Assembly (NCBI RefSeq): GCF_013385985.1
Contig: NZ_JACAOY010000012.1
Span: 474,064-538,063 of the forward strand
Source of the DNA: Pseudomonas sp. B6002
GTDB taxonomy: Bacteria; Pseudomonadota; Gammaproteobacteria; Pseudomonadales; Pseudomonadaceae
Direction of reading: 5' to 3'
Length of the DNA stretch: 64,000 nucleotides
Part shown: positions 42,346 to 51,897 of the stretch, one piece after another
Numbering within the stretch: the first letter of the stretch is position 1
Layout of the letters: each line of letters begins with the position of its first letter
The notes under the pieces: generated by a model
Database searches by the model: none
Told to the model about the DNA's origin: nothing
The model's input: only the letters and a program-made list of their open reading frames with translations
Program-made: the position numbers and the translations under genes

Positions 42346-44262
42346 TTATGCCTGTCGGATCGGGGGAGCCCTGTCCCAATCAATTTCACCTGCCGGCACC
42401 GGCCTGCCAAACCAATACCCCTGGCCCATGTCGCAGTCATGCTCCAACAGGAACCGTGCCTGCTCCATTTGTTCGATCCCTTCGGCATGCACCTGCATGC
42501 CCATGCTTTTGGCCAAGGCAATGACCACGCGCACGATGGCGGCGTCGTCTTCGTCCCATGGCAATCCGGCGACAAAACCCTGGTCGATCTTGAGCTTCTG
42601 CACGGGCAGGCGCTTGAGGCGCAACAGCGAGGAATAGCCGGTGCCGAAGTCGTCGATGGCCAGGCGCAGGCCCAGTTCACGCAAGCGGTGCAGTTGCTCC
42701 AGGGCTTCTTCGGGGTCATCCATGACGGCGCTTTCGGTCACTTCCAGCTCCAGGAAAGCCGGGTCCAGGCCGGTGTCGTGCAACACCTGGGCGACCTGTT
42801 CATACAGCTCGCGCCGGGCAAACAGTCGGCTGGAGACATTCACCGCGATGAAGCTCAACGGCACGCCGTCAGCCAGCCATTGGCACATCTGGCGGCAGGC
42901 CTGGTCCATCACCCAGGCATCGATGTCGGCAATCAGTCCGGTGCGCTCGGCAATCGGGATGAAGTCGCCCGGGGGCACCAGGCCGCGCTCCGGGTGTTGC
43001 CAGCGCACCAGCGCCTCTACGCCGATCAGGCGACTGCCGTGAAGGTCGTGCACGGGCTGGTAAAACACCCGTAACTCCTGCTGGTCGAGGGCGCGGCGCA
43101 ATTCGCTGGCGATCTCGACGCGGTGCTGGGCATGGGCGGTCAGTTCTTCGGTGTACAAGGCGTAGCCTTCGCGCCCTGCACTCTTGGCCTTGAACAGCGC
43201 CGAGTCGGCGTTACGCAGCAACTGTTCGGCGCTCAGGGCATCGCTGGGGAACAGGCTGATGCCAATACTCGCGCTGATAAACAGTTGGTGCCCGTCGAAG
43301 ATGAACGGCTGCTTCATCGCATCCAATATGCGCTGGGCCAGTGCCGCCGCCTGCACCACCTGTGGACAACTTTCGGCGAGCACCGCGAACTCGTCACCGC
43401 CCAGGCGCGCCAGGGTCACGCCGGGGCCGAACAGCCCCTTGAGGCGCTCACCGACCACCTTGAGCAACTGGTCGCCGACATTGTGGCCAAGGCTGTCGTT
43501 GATGATCTTGAAGTGGTCCAGGTCCAGCAACAACAGGGCGCAGCCGCGTTTGTGAGCCTGGGCGGAGGCCAGCGCCTGTTCGGCGCGGTCGGTGAACAGC
43601 AGGCGGTTGGGCAGGTCGGTGAGTGGATCGTGGTGGGCCAGGTGAGCCAGTTCGTGCTCGGAGTCCTTGATGGCGCTGATGTCGGAAAACACCGCGACAT
43701 AATGGCTGACCTGGCCCAGGTCATCGTGGATCACGCGGATGGTCTGCCACTGTGGATAAATCTCGCCGCTTTTGCGCCGGTTCCAGATTTCACCGCTCCA
43801 TTCACCGTTGCGCGCCAGGGTCTGGAACATCTGTTGATAAAAATTCGACGAATGGCGCCCCGACTTGAAGAGGCTCGGTTGCTGGCCCATGACGTCTTCG
43901 CGGCTGTAGCCGGTGATCTCCATGAACGCCCGGTTGACGTGCACGATCTGTCCCTTGGCGTCGGTGACCAGCACACCTTCGCGGGTGCAGTCGAACACGG
44001 CGGCGGCCTGGCGCAGGCGCTCGCGGTTCTCTTTCAAGGGCTGCTGCAGTTGGTGGGTACGGGCAAATCGCACGCAAATCAGGTAGATAGCCAGCGCGCT
44101 GAAGGCCACCCACACATAGCCGCGCACCTGCAGCCAGCGCCCCAACTCCCCAGGCTCATCGAGAAAGTTGATCAATAGATGGTTGCTGAGCTGGAGCCAC
44201 GCAATGGACACCAACAGGTATACCAGCCCCGCACGCAGGGCACCTCGGTATGAAAACAGCAT
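42346..44262 (-). CDS. Membrane PAS-GGDEF-EAL cyclic-di-GMP signalling protein
   Basis: 638 residues. Two N-terminal membrane helices (about 8-30 and 45-70), a PAS domain (VFDCTREGVLVTDAKGQIVHVNRAFMEITGYSRED) with PAC tail, then GGDEF (RLGGDEFAVL, intact active site) and EAL (LIGVEALVRWQHPERG, ELEVTESAVMDD, IDDFGTGYSSL, HAEGIE all intact). There is no RxxD inhibitory site before GGDEF (GPGVTLARLGGDEF). It could make or degrade c-di-GMP; the complete EAL set points to phosphodiesterase activity. The start is taken at the ATG at 44262; an earlier TTG is less likely. Confidence 0.88.
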   Translation of the reverse strand: MLFSYRGALRAGLVYLLVSIAWLQLSNHLLINFLDEPGELGRWLQVRGYVWVAFSALAIYLICVRFARTHQLQQPLKENRERLRQAAAVFDCTREGVLVTDAKGQIVHVNRAFMEITGYSREDVMGQQPSLFKSGRHSSNFYQQMFQTLARNGEWSGEIWNRRKSGEIYPQWQTIRVIHDDLGQVSHYVAVFSDISAIKDSEHELAHLAHHDPLTDLPNRLLFTDRAEQALASAQAHKRGCALLLLDLDHFKIINDSLGHNVGDQLLKVVGERLKGLFGPGVTLARLGGDEFAVLAESCPQVVQAAALAQRILDAMKQPFIFDGHQLFISASIGISLFPSDALSAEQLLRNADSALFKAKSAGREGYALYTEELTAHAQHRVEIASELRRALDQQELRVFYQPVHDLHGSRLIGVEALVRWQHPERGLVPPGDFIPIAERTGLIADIDAWVMDQACRQMCQWLADGVPLSFIAVNVSSRLFARRELYEQVAQVLHDTGLDPAFLELEVTESAVMDDPEEALEQLHRLRELGLRLAIDDFGTGYSSLLRLKRLPVQKLKIDQGFVAGLPWDEDDAAIVRVVIALAKSMGMQVHAEGIEQMEQARFLLEHDCDMGQGYWFGRPVPAGEIDWDRAPPIRQA

Positions 44263-44428
44263 ATGGTCAGTAATCCTTACCAAAAAAACAGAATCGCCCT
44301 ACAAAGGCTGCGGATTATAGAATAAGAAACATCCAGTCACTCCTATCTGAAAGGGCGGCTGGTTTTCTCTGTAGGCTTAGTGATAATGCGTGAGCTGTTT
44401 TTTTCTTTATCTGAGGGCCATACAGCCT

Positions 44429-45613
44429 ATGTGGTACAACGGTTTTCTTGACCTGTCAGCCTGGCAACTGGTGGCAGTCACGCTGTTGATGACCCACGTG
44501 ACCATTGTTGGGGTCACGGTCTATCTGCACCGTTATTCAGCGCACCGCTCCCTGGAGCTCAATGGTGGCCTGAAACACTTCTTCCGCTTCTGGCTGTGGC
44601 TGACCACGGCGCAGAACACCCGCGAGTGGACCGCCATCCACCGCAAGCACCACGCCAAATGCGAAACCGTCGATGACCCGCACAGCCCGGTCATCAAGGG
44701 CCTGTCCACGGTGTTGCGCAAAGGCGCCGAGCTGTACCGCGCCGAAGCCGAGAACCCCGAGACCCTGCGCATCTACGGCAAGAACTGCCCGGATGACTGG
44801 ATCGAACGCAAAATCTACACGCCTTACCCGTTGCTGGGCGTGGCGATCATGGGCGTGATCGACCTGCTGCTGTTCGGCACCATCGGCATCACCATCTGGG
44901 CGATCCAGATGATGTGGATCCCGTTCTGGGCCGCCGGCGTGATCAACGGCCTCGGCCATGCCGTGGGCTACCGCAACTTCGAATGCCGTGACGCCGCCAC
45001 CAACCTGGTGCCATGGGGCATCATCGTCGGCGGCGAAGAGCTGCATAACAACCACCACACTTATCCCAACTCCGCCAAGCTGTCGGTGAAGAAGTGGGAG
45101 TTCGACCTGGGTTGGGCGTGGATCAAGGTGTTCAGCTTCCTGCGTTTGGCCAAGGTGCAACGTGTTGCGCCCATTGCCCACCGCGTGGAAGGCAAGGGTC
45201 ACCTGGACATGGACACTGCCATGGCGATCCTCAACAACCGCTTCCAGATCATGGCCCAGTACCGCAAGCTGGTGATCGGCCCGCTGGTCAAGCAGGAGCT
45301 GGAGAAGGTCGATCATTCGGTACGCCACCAGTTCCACCGGGCCAAGCGGTTGCTGTCGCGTGAAACCAGCTTGCTGGATGACCGCCATCACGTGCGCATC
45401 CAGAGCATGCTGGAACACAGCCAGGCCCTGAAAGTGATCTACGAGAAGCGCCTGGCGCTGCAGCAGATCTGGCTCAAGACCAGCTCCAATGGCCACGATA
45501 TGCTGGCGGCGATGAAGGAATGGGTACACGAGGCCGAGGCCAGCGGTATCCAGTCGTTGCGCGATTTCGCTCACCAGTTGAAGACCTACTCCCTGCGTCC
45601 AGCAGCGGTGTAA
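44429..45613 (+). CDS. Acyl delta-9-type fatty-acid desaturase (DesA-like)
   Basis: 394 residues from the ATG at 44429. Histidine boxes of the stearoyl-CoA/acyl-lipid delta-9 family: HRYSAHR, HRKHHAKCE and HNNHHTYP, with hydrophobic pairs between them. It introduces a double bond into membrane acyl chains, useful for cold adaptation. It is not a copy of the desaturase at 34.2 kb, which has a different box pattern. The C-terminal 130 residues form a charged helical tail beyond the third box. A strong terminator follows. Confidence 0.87.
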   Translation: MWYNGFLDLSAWQLVAVTLLMTHVTIVGVTVYLHRYSAHRSLELNGGLKHFFRFWLWLTTAQNTREWTAIHRKHHAKCETVDDPHSPVIKGLSTVLRKGAELYRAEAENPETLRIYGKNCPDDWIERKIYTPYPLLGVAIMGVIDLLLFGTIGITIWAIQMMWIPFWAAGVINGLGHAVGYRNFECRDAATNLVPWGIIVGGEELHNNHHTYPNSAKLSVKKWEFDLGWAWIKVFSFLRLAKVQRVAPIAHRVEGKGHLDMDTAMAILNNRFQIMAQYRKLVIGPLVKQELEKVDHSVRHQFHRAKRLLSRETSLLDDRHHVRIQSMLEHSQALKVIYEKRLALQQIWLKTSSNGHDMLAAMKEWVHEAEASGIQSLRDFAHQLKTYSLRPAAV

Positions 45614-45619
45614 GCGCGA

Positions 45620-45655
45620 TGTGGGAGGGCTCGCCCTCCCACACCTCCTCTTTTT
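45620..45655 (+). terminator. Rho-independent terminator of the desaturase gene
   Basis: Eleven-base perfect stem TGTGGGAGGGC / GCCCTCCCACA followed by CCTCCTCTTTTT. It starts 6 bases past the stop. Confidence 0.8.
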
Positions 45656-45801
45656 GGCGTCATTTTCCGGGCACGGGCAATCCATGCCAATCACGGAACT
45701 TCACCGCAATTCCCCTCTCTCAAAGAACACTTCGCCATCATGGTGGCCCCTTGTAGTGACCGCTGTTCAATCCTGCGGCGCGCCCAGAGAGAGTTGTGCC
45801 G

Positions 45802-46803
45802 ATGGTCCCCGAAAAGCCCTACCTGCCCGACACCCCCACCGCCGAGCACCCGCGCCCGGCCGCGGCGGCGACCCTGCTGGCCTTGATGCATGCCCAAGGC
45901 GAGGTCGAGCGCCTGAGCGAGCGCGAGCAACTGCTCAGCTCTCTGCTGGTTAGCGTAAACGCGGTGCTGTGGGCCATCGATTGGGAGACGCGTCGCGTGC
46001 TGTATGTGAGCCCGGCCTATGAACGGGTGTTTGGCCGTTCGGCGGGTTTGCTGCTGGCCGACCATCGGGAATGGCGCAACAGCATTCACCCCGAAGACCT
46101 CGACTACGCCGAACACAGCCTGGCCCGCGTGCTGGAGCACGGCGCCGTGGAAGACCGCGAATACCGTATCATCACCGCCGACGGGCAGATCCGCTGGCTG
46201 AGTGACAAGTGCTACATCAACCAGCAAGTAGAGCCCGGCGAGGCGGTGATCGTGGTCGGGATGGCCGAAGACATCACCGAAAAGAAACAGCTCGAACTTG
46301 AGCTGCACCGCCTGGCCACCACCGATGTGCTGACCCAAAGCAGTAACCGTCGACACTTCTTCGAATGTGCCAACCAGGCGTTCGACAGTGCCTGTGCCCA
46401 GGGCGCCCCGCTGGCCTTTTTGCTGCTGGACATTGATGACTTCAAGGACGTCAACGACTCCTACGGCCATCTGGAAGGCGATCAGGTACTGCGCCGTATC
46501 GCCGAGAGCGGCCGAAGTGTGTTGCGCCGTGGTGACCTGTTCGGGCGTATTGGCGGCGAAGAATTCGCTGCGGTGCTGCCCGGTTGTGCGCCGGACATGG
46601 CATTGCAGGTGGCCGAGCGGTTGGGCAACGAGATCCAGGCGCTGAGTTTCAGCTACGAAGGCCAGGCGTTTACCGTGACCGTCAGCCAGGGCCTGGCCAG
46701 CCTCAGCGAAGAGGACTCGACCCTCGACAGCCTGTTCGCACGAGCCGATGCGGCCATGTACGAGGCCAAGCGCCTGGGCAAGAACCGCGTGATCGCTGGC
46801 TAA
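45802..46803 (+). CDS. PAS-GGDEF diguanylate cyclase
   Basis: 333 residues. A PAS fold of the PAS_3 type (VLWAIDWETRRVLYVSPAYERVFGRSAGLL... WRNSIHPEDLDYAEHSL) is followed by a GGDEF domain with the active form GGEEF (RIGGEEFAAVLPG) and the product-inhibition site RRGD five residues before it. It should make c-di-GMP and be feedback-inhibited. There is no membrane segment, so it is cytoplasmic. The ATG at 45802 is preferred; the ribosome-binding site is weak (GAGAGAG). Confidence 0.88.
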   Translation: MVPEKPYLPDTPTAEHPRPAAAATLLALMHAQGEVERLSEREQLLSSLLVSVNAVLWAIDWETRRVLYVSPAYERVFGRSAGLLLADHREWRNSIHPEDLDYAEHSLARVLEHGAVEDREYRIITADGQIRWLSDKCYINQQVEPGEAVIVVGMAEDITEKKQLELELHRLATTDVLTQSSNRRHFFECANQAFDSACAQGAPLAFLLLDIDDFKDVNDSYGHLEGDQVLRRIAESGRSVLRRGDLFGRIGGEEFAAVLPGCAPDMALQVAERLGNEIQALSFSYEGQAFTVTVSQGLASLSEEDSTLDSLFARADAAMYEAKRLGKNRVIAG

Positions 46804-46838
46804 AGCCGAGCACATTCATCGGCCACACTAAAAACCAC

Positions 46839-46970
46839 TGTGGGAGCGGCGATGACGATGCTGCGCCATCGCAGGCTTCCCTGTAGGAGCCGGCTTGCCG
46901 GCGATAGCGGTGGGTCAGTGCCAAATGTTTTGTCTGATCGATTGCGATCGCTGGCAAGCCAGCTCCTACA
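46839..46970. repeat. Composite REP cluster
   Basis: A degenerate unit starting TGTGGGAGCGGCGATGACGA is followed by a regular doublet (TGTAGGAGCCGGCTTGCCGG ... GGCAAGCCAGCTCCTACA). Three units in total, between two convergent genes. Confidence 0.82.
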
Positions 46971-46986
46971 GGGGGCTGTTTGTTTT

Positions 46987-48195
46987 TCAGGCGTTGCGTA
47001 CGCGGGTGAGTTCCGACAAGCCCACCTTGAGCAACCGCGCGGTCTTGCTCTTGGCCAGCTCTTCCAGCCCCTCGTGCTCGGTCAAGCGCGCCATCTGCGC
47101 CGCCAGGTTCACCACCAGCGCATCCCGGGCGTACACGCCGCCTTCCAATGAGTAAATCGCCGCGATCAGCTGACGCAACTCCAGCGGCAGGCGCCAACGC
47201 GCTCGCAGCGCCGAACCGTAGGCTGCACCGAAGGTGTAGAGAGACTCGCCAATCGTCTCGTCATCCAGCGCCCCCCCACCCTGGCGCCAGTCTTCCAGGC
47301 AGCGCAGCAGCGCCAAGTCACCCAGCCGATGCAGGATTCCCGCGCTGTAGCAGCGCTCGTGGTCCAGCTCCAGCATGCGCGCCAGGCGACGGGCGTAGTC
47401 GGCGGTGTCCTGGGACAATTGCCAGTGACGCTCGGCGTAGGCCACCAAAGCCGGATCGCCCAGCACCACGTTGTGCTTGAACGCAAGGCCCAGGATCAGG
47501 TTCATGCTCTGCCCAGCCACCAGCTTGTGCAGGGCGGCGGGCAGGGTCTGCACCGGTGTGCCGTGATGGCCGGCGCTGTTAGCGGCGGCGATCAACACGG
47601 CGGTGATCTGCGGGTCCATGCGCACTCGGTCTTCCAGGCGCTTGAGGTCCAGGCCATCAGCGCCCAGGCTGTGCTGCACGGCGGCTTTCACATCGACCCG
47701 CAGTGGCGCGCCGTCGCAGGTTTCGCGGCGGCGCTCCAGGAACACTGGCAAGGTCATGCCCGGCGCCAGCGGGGGGATCTCGCAGTACACGCTCTCGCCT
47801 TCATTGAGCAGCAGGTCCTGCAGGCGCTGGGTCAGGCCTTCCATGTTCAGGGGTTTGGTCAGGTAGGCAGTCGGCGCCAGGGGCAGGGCTTCACGCACGC
47901 TGGCACTGTCATTGCGACTGCTCAGCAGAATGAACGGCAGCAGGGGCGAGCGGCGCTTCTGGCGCACGTTGCGCAGCAGGCTCAGGCCGTCGATGCCCGG
48001 CAACTCCCAATCCGCCAGGATCAGGTCGTAGGGTTTGTCTCGCAACAACGTGGCGGCCTCGTGCCCATCGGCACACACATCCAGCCGCGCGTCACAGCGC
48101 ACATTCAATAACACTTGCTTGAGCAGATCCCGCGACCAAGGGTCCGCCTCGGCAATCAACACTCGGGGTACAGCTGGCAAATCAACAGCAGTCAT
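46987..48195 (-). CDS. Response regulator with C-terminal HDOD domain
   Basis: 402 residues from the ATG at 48195 (GGAG upstream). The receiver domain has the acidic pair (IAEAD), phospho-acceptor Asp in LILADWELPG, and Lys in YLTKPLN. A linker and an HDOD domain follow (VRMDPQITAVLIAAANSAGHH... YSAGILHRLGDLALL). HDOD proteins in gammaproteobacteria act in c-di-GMP and stress signalling without phosphodiesterase activity. No partner kinase gene is adjacent; the convergent neighbour is the PAS-GGDEF cyclase. Confidence 0.85.
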   Translation of the reverse strand: MTAVDLPAVPRVLIAEADPWSRDLLKQVLLNVRCDARLDVCADGHEAATLLRDKPYDLILADWELPGIDGLSLLRNVRQKRRSPLLPFILLSSRNDSASVREALPLAPTAYLTKPLNMEGLTQRLQDLLLNEGESVYCEIPPLAPGMTLPVFLERRRETCDGAPLRVDVKAAVQHSLGADGLDLKRLEDRVRMDPQITAVLIAAANSAGHHGTPVQTLPAALHKLVAGQSMNLILGLAFKHNVVLGDPALVAYAERHWQLSQDTADYARRLARMLELDHERCYSAGILHRLGDLALLRCLEDWRQGGGALDDETIGESLYTFGAAYGSALRARWRLPLELRQLIAAIYSLEGGVYARDALVVNLAAQMARLTEHEGLEELAKSKTARLLKVGLSELTRVRNA

Positions 48196-48283
48196 CCGCA
48201 CGCTCCATCGGCAATGCTTGCACCTTAGACAATCAAGGCGCCTACGTACAATGAACACGGCCTGAATGTGCGGCAATGGGCAT

Positions 48284-48310
48284 AAAAAAACCCGCCGAAG
48301 CGGGTTTTTT
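48284..48310 (-). terminator. Rho-independent terminator of gabT
   Basis: CCCGC-CGAA-GCGGG with A7 on one side and T6 on the other, so it can work in both directions. It lies 24 bases after the gabT stop. Confidence 0.85.
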
Positions 48311-48333
48311 CTGTCGATCAGGTCAACTTCGGC

Positions 48334-49611
48334 TTACAGCTCGGAGAAGCACTCTTCGATGATCGCCAAGCCTTTGTCCAGTTGCTCGTCCGGCGAGGTC
48401 AGCGGAACCAGTACGCGCAACACGTTGCCGTAGGTGCCGCAGCTCAGCAGGATCAGGCCCTTGTCACGCGCCTTGGCCACCACCGAGGCAACGGCAGCAG
48501 CGTTTGGCTTGTGGGTGTCGCCGTCGTCGAACAGCTCGACCGCGATCATCGCGCCCAGGGCACGCACTTCGCCGATGACCGGGTACTTGGCCTGGATCGC
48601 TTTCAGACCGGTGACCAGGCGCTCGCCGACAGCCTTGCAGCGGTCCAGCAGGTGCTCTTCTTCGAATACTTCCATCACGGCCAGGGCCGCGGCGCAAGCG
48701 ATCGGGCTACCGGCGTAGGTGCCGCCCAGGCCGCCTGGTGCGATGGCGTCCATGTATTCAGCCTTGCCGCACACACCGGCCAACGGGAAGCCGCCGGCGA
48801 TGGATTTGGCGAAGGTGGTCAGGTCGGCAGCAACGCCCATCTGTTCCATGGCGAAGAAGGTGCCAGTGCGGCCAGCGCCGGTTTGCACTTCGTCGGCGAT
48901 CAGCAGGATGCCGTGCTTGTCGCACAGTTCACGCAGGCGCTTCATGAAGGACTTTGGCGCGACGTAGAAACCGCCTTCACCCTGCACGGGCTCGATGATG
49001 ATGGCAGCGATATCGCGCGGCTCGGCATCGTTCTTGAAGATGCGTTCGATGCTGGCGATAGCGTCGTCGTCGCTCACACCGTGCAGCTCGTTCGGGTACA
49101 GCGCGCGGAACACGCCGCCCGGCATCAGGCCCATGCCGGCCGAGTACGGCACGACTTTACCGGTGAGGCCCAGGGTCATCATGGTGCGGCCGTGGTACGC
49201 GCCGGTGAACGCAATCACGCCAGCACGGCCGGTGGCGGCACGGGCGATTTTCACGGCGTTTTCAACGGCTTCGGAACCGGTGGTGACCAGCAGGGTTTTC
49301 TTGGCGAAATCACCTGGGACCTTGGCGTTCACTTTTTCGCACAGTTCCACGTAAGGCTCGTAGGCCAGTACCTGGAAGCAGGTGTGAGTCAGCTTGTTCA
49401 GTTGCTCGGTCACAGCCGCGATGATTTTCGGGTGCACGTGGCCGGTGTTCAGCACGGCGATGCCGCCGGCGAAGTCGATGAACTCGCGACCTTCAACGTC
49501 GGTCACGGTGGCGTTCTTCGCGGATTCGGCGAAGATCGGGTGAATCTGGCCAACACCGCGTGGTACAGCGGATTCGCGGCGTTTCATCAGGGATGCGTTG
49601 GTCTTGCTCAT
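48334..49611 (-). CDS. gabT: 4-aminobutyrate aminotransferase GabT
   Basis: 425-residue class-III PLP aminotransferase. The start MSKTNASLMKRRESAVPRGVGQIHPIFAE is typical of GabT. PLP elements are GSEAVENAVKIARAATGR, AYHGRTMMTLGLTG, IADEVQTGAGRTGTFFAME and the PLP lysine in TTFAKSIAGGFPLAG. It transfers the GABA amino group to 2-oxoglutarate, giving succinate semialdehyde. GAGGAC precedes the ATG. gabD lies 185 bases upstream on the same strand. Confidence 0.94.
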   Translation of the reverse strand: MSKTNASLMKRRESAVPRGVGQIHPIFAESAKNATVTDVEGREFIDFAGGIAVLNTGHVHPKIIAAVTEQLNKLTHTCFQVLAYEPYVELCEKVNAKVPGDFAKKTLLVTTGSEAVENAVKIARAATGRAGVIAFTGAYHGRTMMTLGLTGKVVPYSAGMGLMPGGVFRALYPNELHGVSDDDAIASIERIFKNDAEPRDIAAIIIEPVQGEGGFYVAPKSFMKRLRELCDKHGILLIADEVQTGAGRTGTFFAMEQMGVAADLTTFAKSIAGGFPLAGVCGKAEYMDAIAPGGLGGTYAGSPIACAAALAVMEVFEEEHLLDRCKAVGERLVTGLKAIQAKYPVIGEVRALGAMIAVELFDDGDTHKPNAAAVASVVAKARDKGLILLSCGTYGNVLRVLVPLTSPDEQLDKGLAIIEECFSEL

Positions 49612-49796
49612 AAAGTCCTCATTCGCCACTCATCGGGTGGCGTGGTCCAAGGAATACGTGGCGGGGAGGCAACTACGGCAGCATGCGATGATCGACTGCC
49701 ACAGCTTTCCCGGCCACTACGAATAACGGGGTGAAACACGCAAAGGGTCAGCGCTCTCGTGCCCTCTGCGTTTACTGCAAGCTCTTGCCGGGCCGA

Positions 49797-51239
49797 TTAG
49801 ATGCCCAGGCAGAGGTATTTGATTTCCAGGTAGTCCTCGATCCCGTACTTGGACCCTTCACGGCCCAGGCCCGAAGCCTTGATGCCGCCGAACGGCGCCA
49901 CTTCGTTGGAGATCAACCCGGTATTCACGCCGACCATGCCGTATTCCAGGGCTTCCGCCACACGGAACACACGGCCCAGGTCGCGGGCATAGAAGTAGGA
50001 AGCCAGGCCAAACTCGGTGTCGTTGGACATCGCGATCACTTCGGCTTCGTCTTTGAAACGGAACAGCGGTGCCAGTGGGCCGAAGGTTTCTTCCTTCGCG
50101 ACAGCGGCATCTTTCGGCACGTTGGTGAGGATGGTCGGCTCGAAGAAATTGCCTTCCATCACCTTGCCACCGGCCAGCAGCGTGGCGCCTTTTTTCAGCG
50201 CGTCGGCGATGTGCTCCTGCACCTTGGCCACGGCTTTTTCGTCGATCAGCGGGCCAGTGGTGGTGCCTTCTTCCAGACCGTTGCCGATCTTGAGCTTGGC
50301 CACCGCAACCTTGAGCTTTTCAGCGAAGGCGTCGTACACCGAATCCTGGATGTACAGACGGTTGGCGCAGACGCAGGTCTGGCCGTTGTTGCGGTACTTG
50401 GAAATGATTGCGCCCTCGACAGCCTTATCCAGGTCGGCGTCGTCGAACACGATGAACGGCGCGTTGCCGCCCAGTTCCAGGGAGACTTTCTTGATGTCCT
50501 TGGCACATTCGGCCATCAGCTGGCGGCCGATTTCGGTCGAGCCGGTGAAGGACAACTTACGCACGATCGGGTTGCCTGTCAGCTCACCGCCGATGTCGCC
50601 GGCGCTGCCGGTCACCACGCTCAGCACGCCTTTCGGGATACCGGCACGGTGCGCCAGTTCAACCAGGGCCAGCGCCGAGAACGGGGTTTGCGAAGCCGGC
50701 TTGATGACCATGGTGCAACCGGCGGCCAGGGCCGGGCCGGCTTTACGGGTGATCATCGCAGCCGGGAAGTTCCATGGGGTGATGGCCGCGGTCACGCCGA
50801 TCGGCTGCTTGATCACGATCAGACGCTTGTCGGGCTGGTGGCCGGGGATCACGTCGCCGTAGATGCGCTTGGCTTCTTCGGCGAACCACTCGATGAAAGA
50901 GGCAGCGTAGGCAATTTCGCCCTTGGCTTCGGCCAGCGGCTTACCTTGTTCGAGGGTCATCAGGCGACCGAGGTCATCCTGGTTTTCGATCAGCAGTTCG
51001 AACCAACGGCGCAGCTTGTTGGCGCGCTCCTTGGCGGTCAGTGCACGCCAGGCCGGCAGGGCCTTGTCGGCGGCTTCGATGGCGCGGCGGGTTTCAGCGG
51101 CGCCCATCTTCGGCACGGTGCCGAGAATCTCACCTGTGGCAGGGTTGTTGACCTTGATGGTCTGGCCATTGTCCGCATCGACCCAAGCGCCATCGATAAA
51201 GGCTTGCTGGCGGAACAACTGGGCATCTTTAAGCTGCAT
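49797..51239 (-). CDS. gabD: Succinate-semialdehyde dehydrogenase GabD (NADP+)
   Basis: 480-residue aldehyde dehydrogenase from the ATG at 51239 (AAGGAAAG upstream). It has the nucleotide-binding region FTGSTEIGRQLM, catalytic Glu in LELGGNAPFIVFDDAD, and catalytic Cys in NNGQTCVCANR (two cysteines, as in GabD). It oxidises the GabT product to succinate, completing the GABA shunt into the TCA cycle. Confidence 0.94.
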   Translation of the reverse strand: MQLKDAQLFRQQAFIDGAWVDADNGQTIKVNNPATGEILGTVPKMGAAETRRAIEAADKALPAWRALTAKERANKLRRWFELLIENQDDLGRLMTLEQGKPLAEAKGEIAYAASFIEWFAEEAKRIYGDVIPGHQPDKRLIVIKQPIGVTAAITPWNFPAAMITRKAGPALAAGCTMVIKPASQTPFSALALVELAHRAGIPKGVLSVVTGSAGDIGGELTGNPIVRKLSFTGSTEIGRQLMAECAKDIKKVSLELGGNAPFIVFDDADLDKAVEGAIISKYRNNGQTCVCANRLYIQDSVYDAFAEKLKVAVAKLKIGNGLEEGTTTGPLIDEKAVAKVQEHIADALKKGATLLAGGKVMEGNFFEPTILTNVPKDAAVAKEETFGPLAPLFRFKDEAEVIAMSNDTEFGLASYFYARDLGRVFRVAEALEYGMVGVNTGLISNEVAPFGGIKASGLGREGSKYGIEDYLEIKYLCLGI

Positions 51240-51367
51240 GTCGGCTTTCCTTAACAGCACCGCGCGCACGCGGAGCGAATTAGAGTTGTTGAAAGGCGCC
51301 TTGTGGGCTGCCGTCAGGGAAATCAGCCCCAGCACGCGAAAAAGTGAAAGGCGCACGGGAGACAGAG

Positions 51368-51385
51368 CGTTTGAAATCTCAAACG
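51368..51385. promoter_or_regulatory. Inverted repeat upstream of gabD
   Basis: CGTTTGA-AATC-TCAAACG, seven-base perfect arms, about 130 bases before the gabD ATG. A possible operator for a GABA-responsive regulator; no regulator gene is adjacent. Confidence 0.4.
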
Positions 51386-51481
51386 AATCCTAGGATCAAT
51401 GGGGGTGCAGGGCAATAGTCTGTTCGAAAAAAAGAACGAAAACGGCGCATTTGTCCAAGCTTTCGGATCAACGTACAAACG

Positions 51482-51523
51482 ACAACACCCCCGGCGCCGG
51501 GTGGGCGACGGGGGTGCTGGGGG
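51482..51523 (-). terminator. Hairpin at the end of the R-body operon
   Basis: CACCCCCG (51486-51493) pairs with CGGGGGTG (51509-51516), with a GC-rich loop, about 17 bases past the last rebB stop. The following T-run on the reverse strand is poor, so termination may be weak. Confidence 0.5.
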
Positions 51524-51532
51524 ACCTGCGGA

Positions 51533-51847
51533 TTACGACTGGAACGATTTGAGGATGGTCAACAGGCTGGTGAGGTTGTCGGCCACGCCGCCCTGGGCGA
51601 CTTTCTCGGTAGCGGCGGCACCCGCGGTGGTGTCGACGCTGTAGATCTGCATCACGCCCTGGTTGGTCGCGGCCTGGGCCAGGGTATTTTGCTGTTGCTG
51701 GGCCGACACCGCGTTCTGGAACAGAATCGCCGTGGCCTGGCCCATGGACTGATAAATCGTGCTCATGGCCATCGCTGGCGATTCGGCGACGACCTTGACG
51801 TTGGTCTGGGTGACGGCATCGGTGATTTGCTGACTGACTGCACTCAT
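51533..51847 (-). CDS. RebB-family R-body protein, copy 1
   Basis: 104 residues from the ATG at 51847 (AGGAG upstream). QITDAVTQTNVKVVAESPAMAMSTIYQSMGQ, then LFQNAVSAQQQQNTLAQAATNQGVMQIY is the RebB family signature. RebB proteins polymerise into R-bodies, ribbons rolled in the cytoplasm that can unroll into long tubes and were first known as the killing agent of Caedibacter. The downstream paralogue-to-be in transcription order is this one, and it is identical to copy 2 except for five residues, so the pair is a recent duplication or is kept alike by gene conversion. Last gene of the operon. Confidence 0.88.
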   Translation of the reverse strand: MSAVSQQITDAVTQTNVKVVAESPAMAMSTIYQSMGQATAILFQNAVSAQQQQNTLAQAATNQGVMQIYSVDTTAGAAATEKVAQGGVADNLTSLLTILKSFQS

Positions 51848-51897
51848 GGTTGGAACTCCTGGGTTGAGAAAGAACAACATCCGTTAGTGCTCAGGGA

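Noticed and set aside
51399-51644. Short plus-strand frames at the end of the rebB genes
   Set aside because: They run antisense into rebB and have no coding features; the minus-strand RebB frame is well supported.
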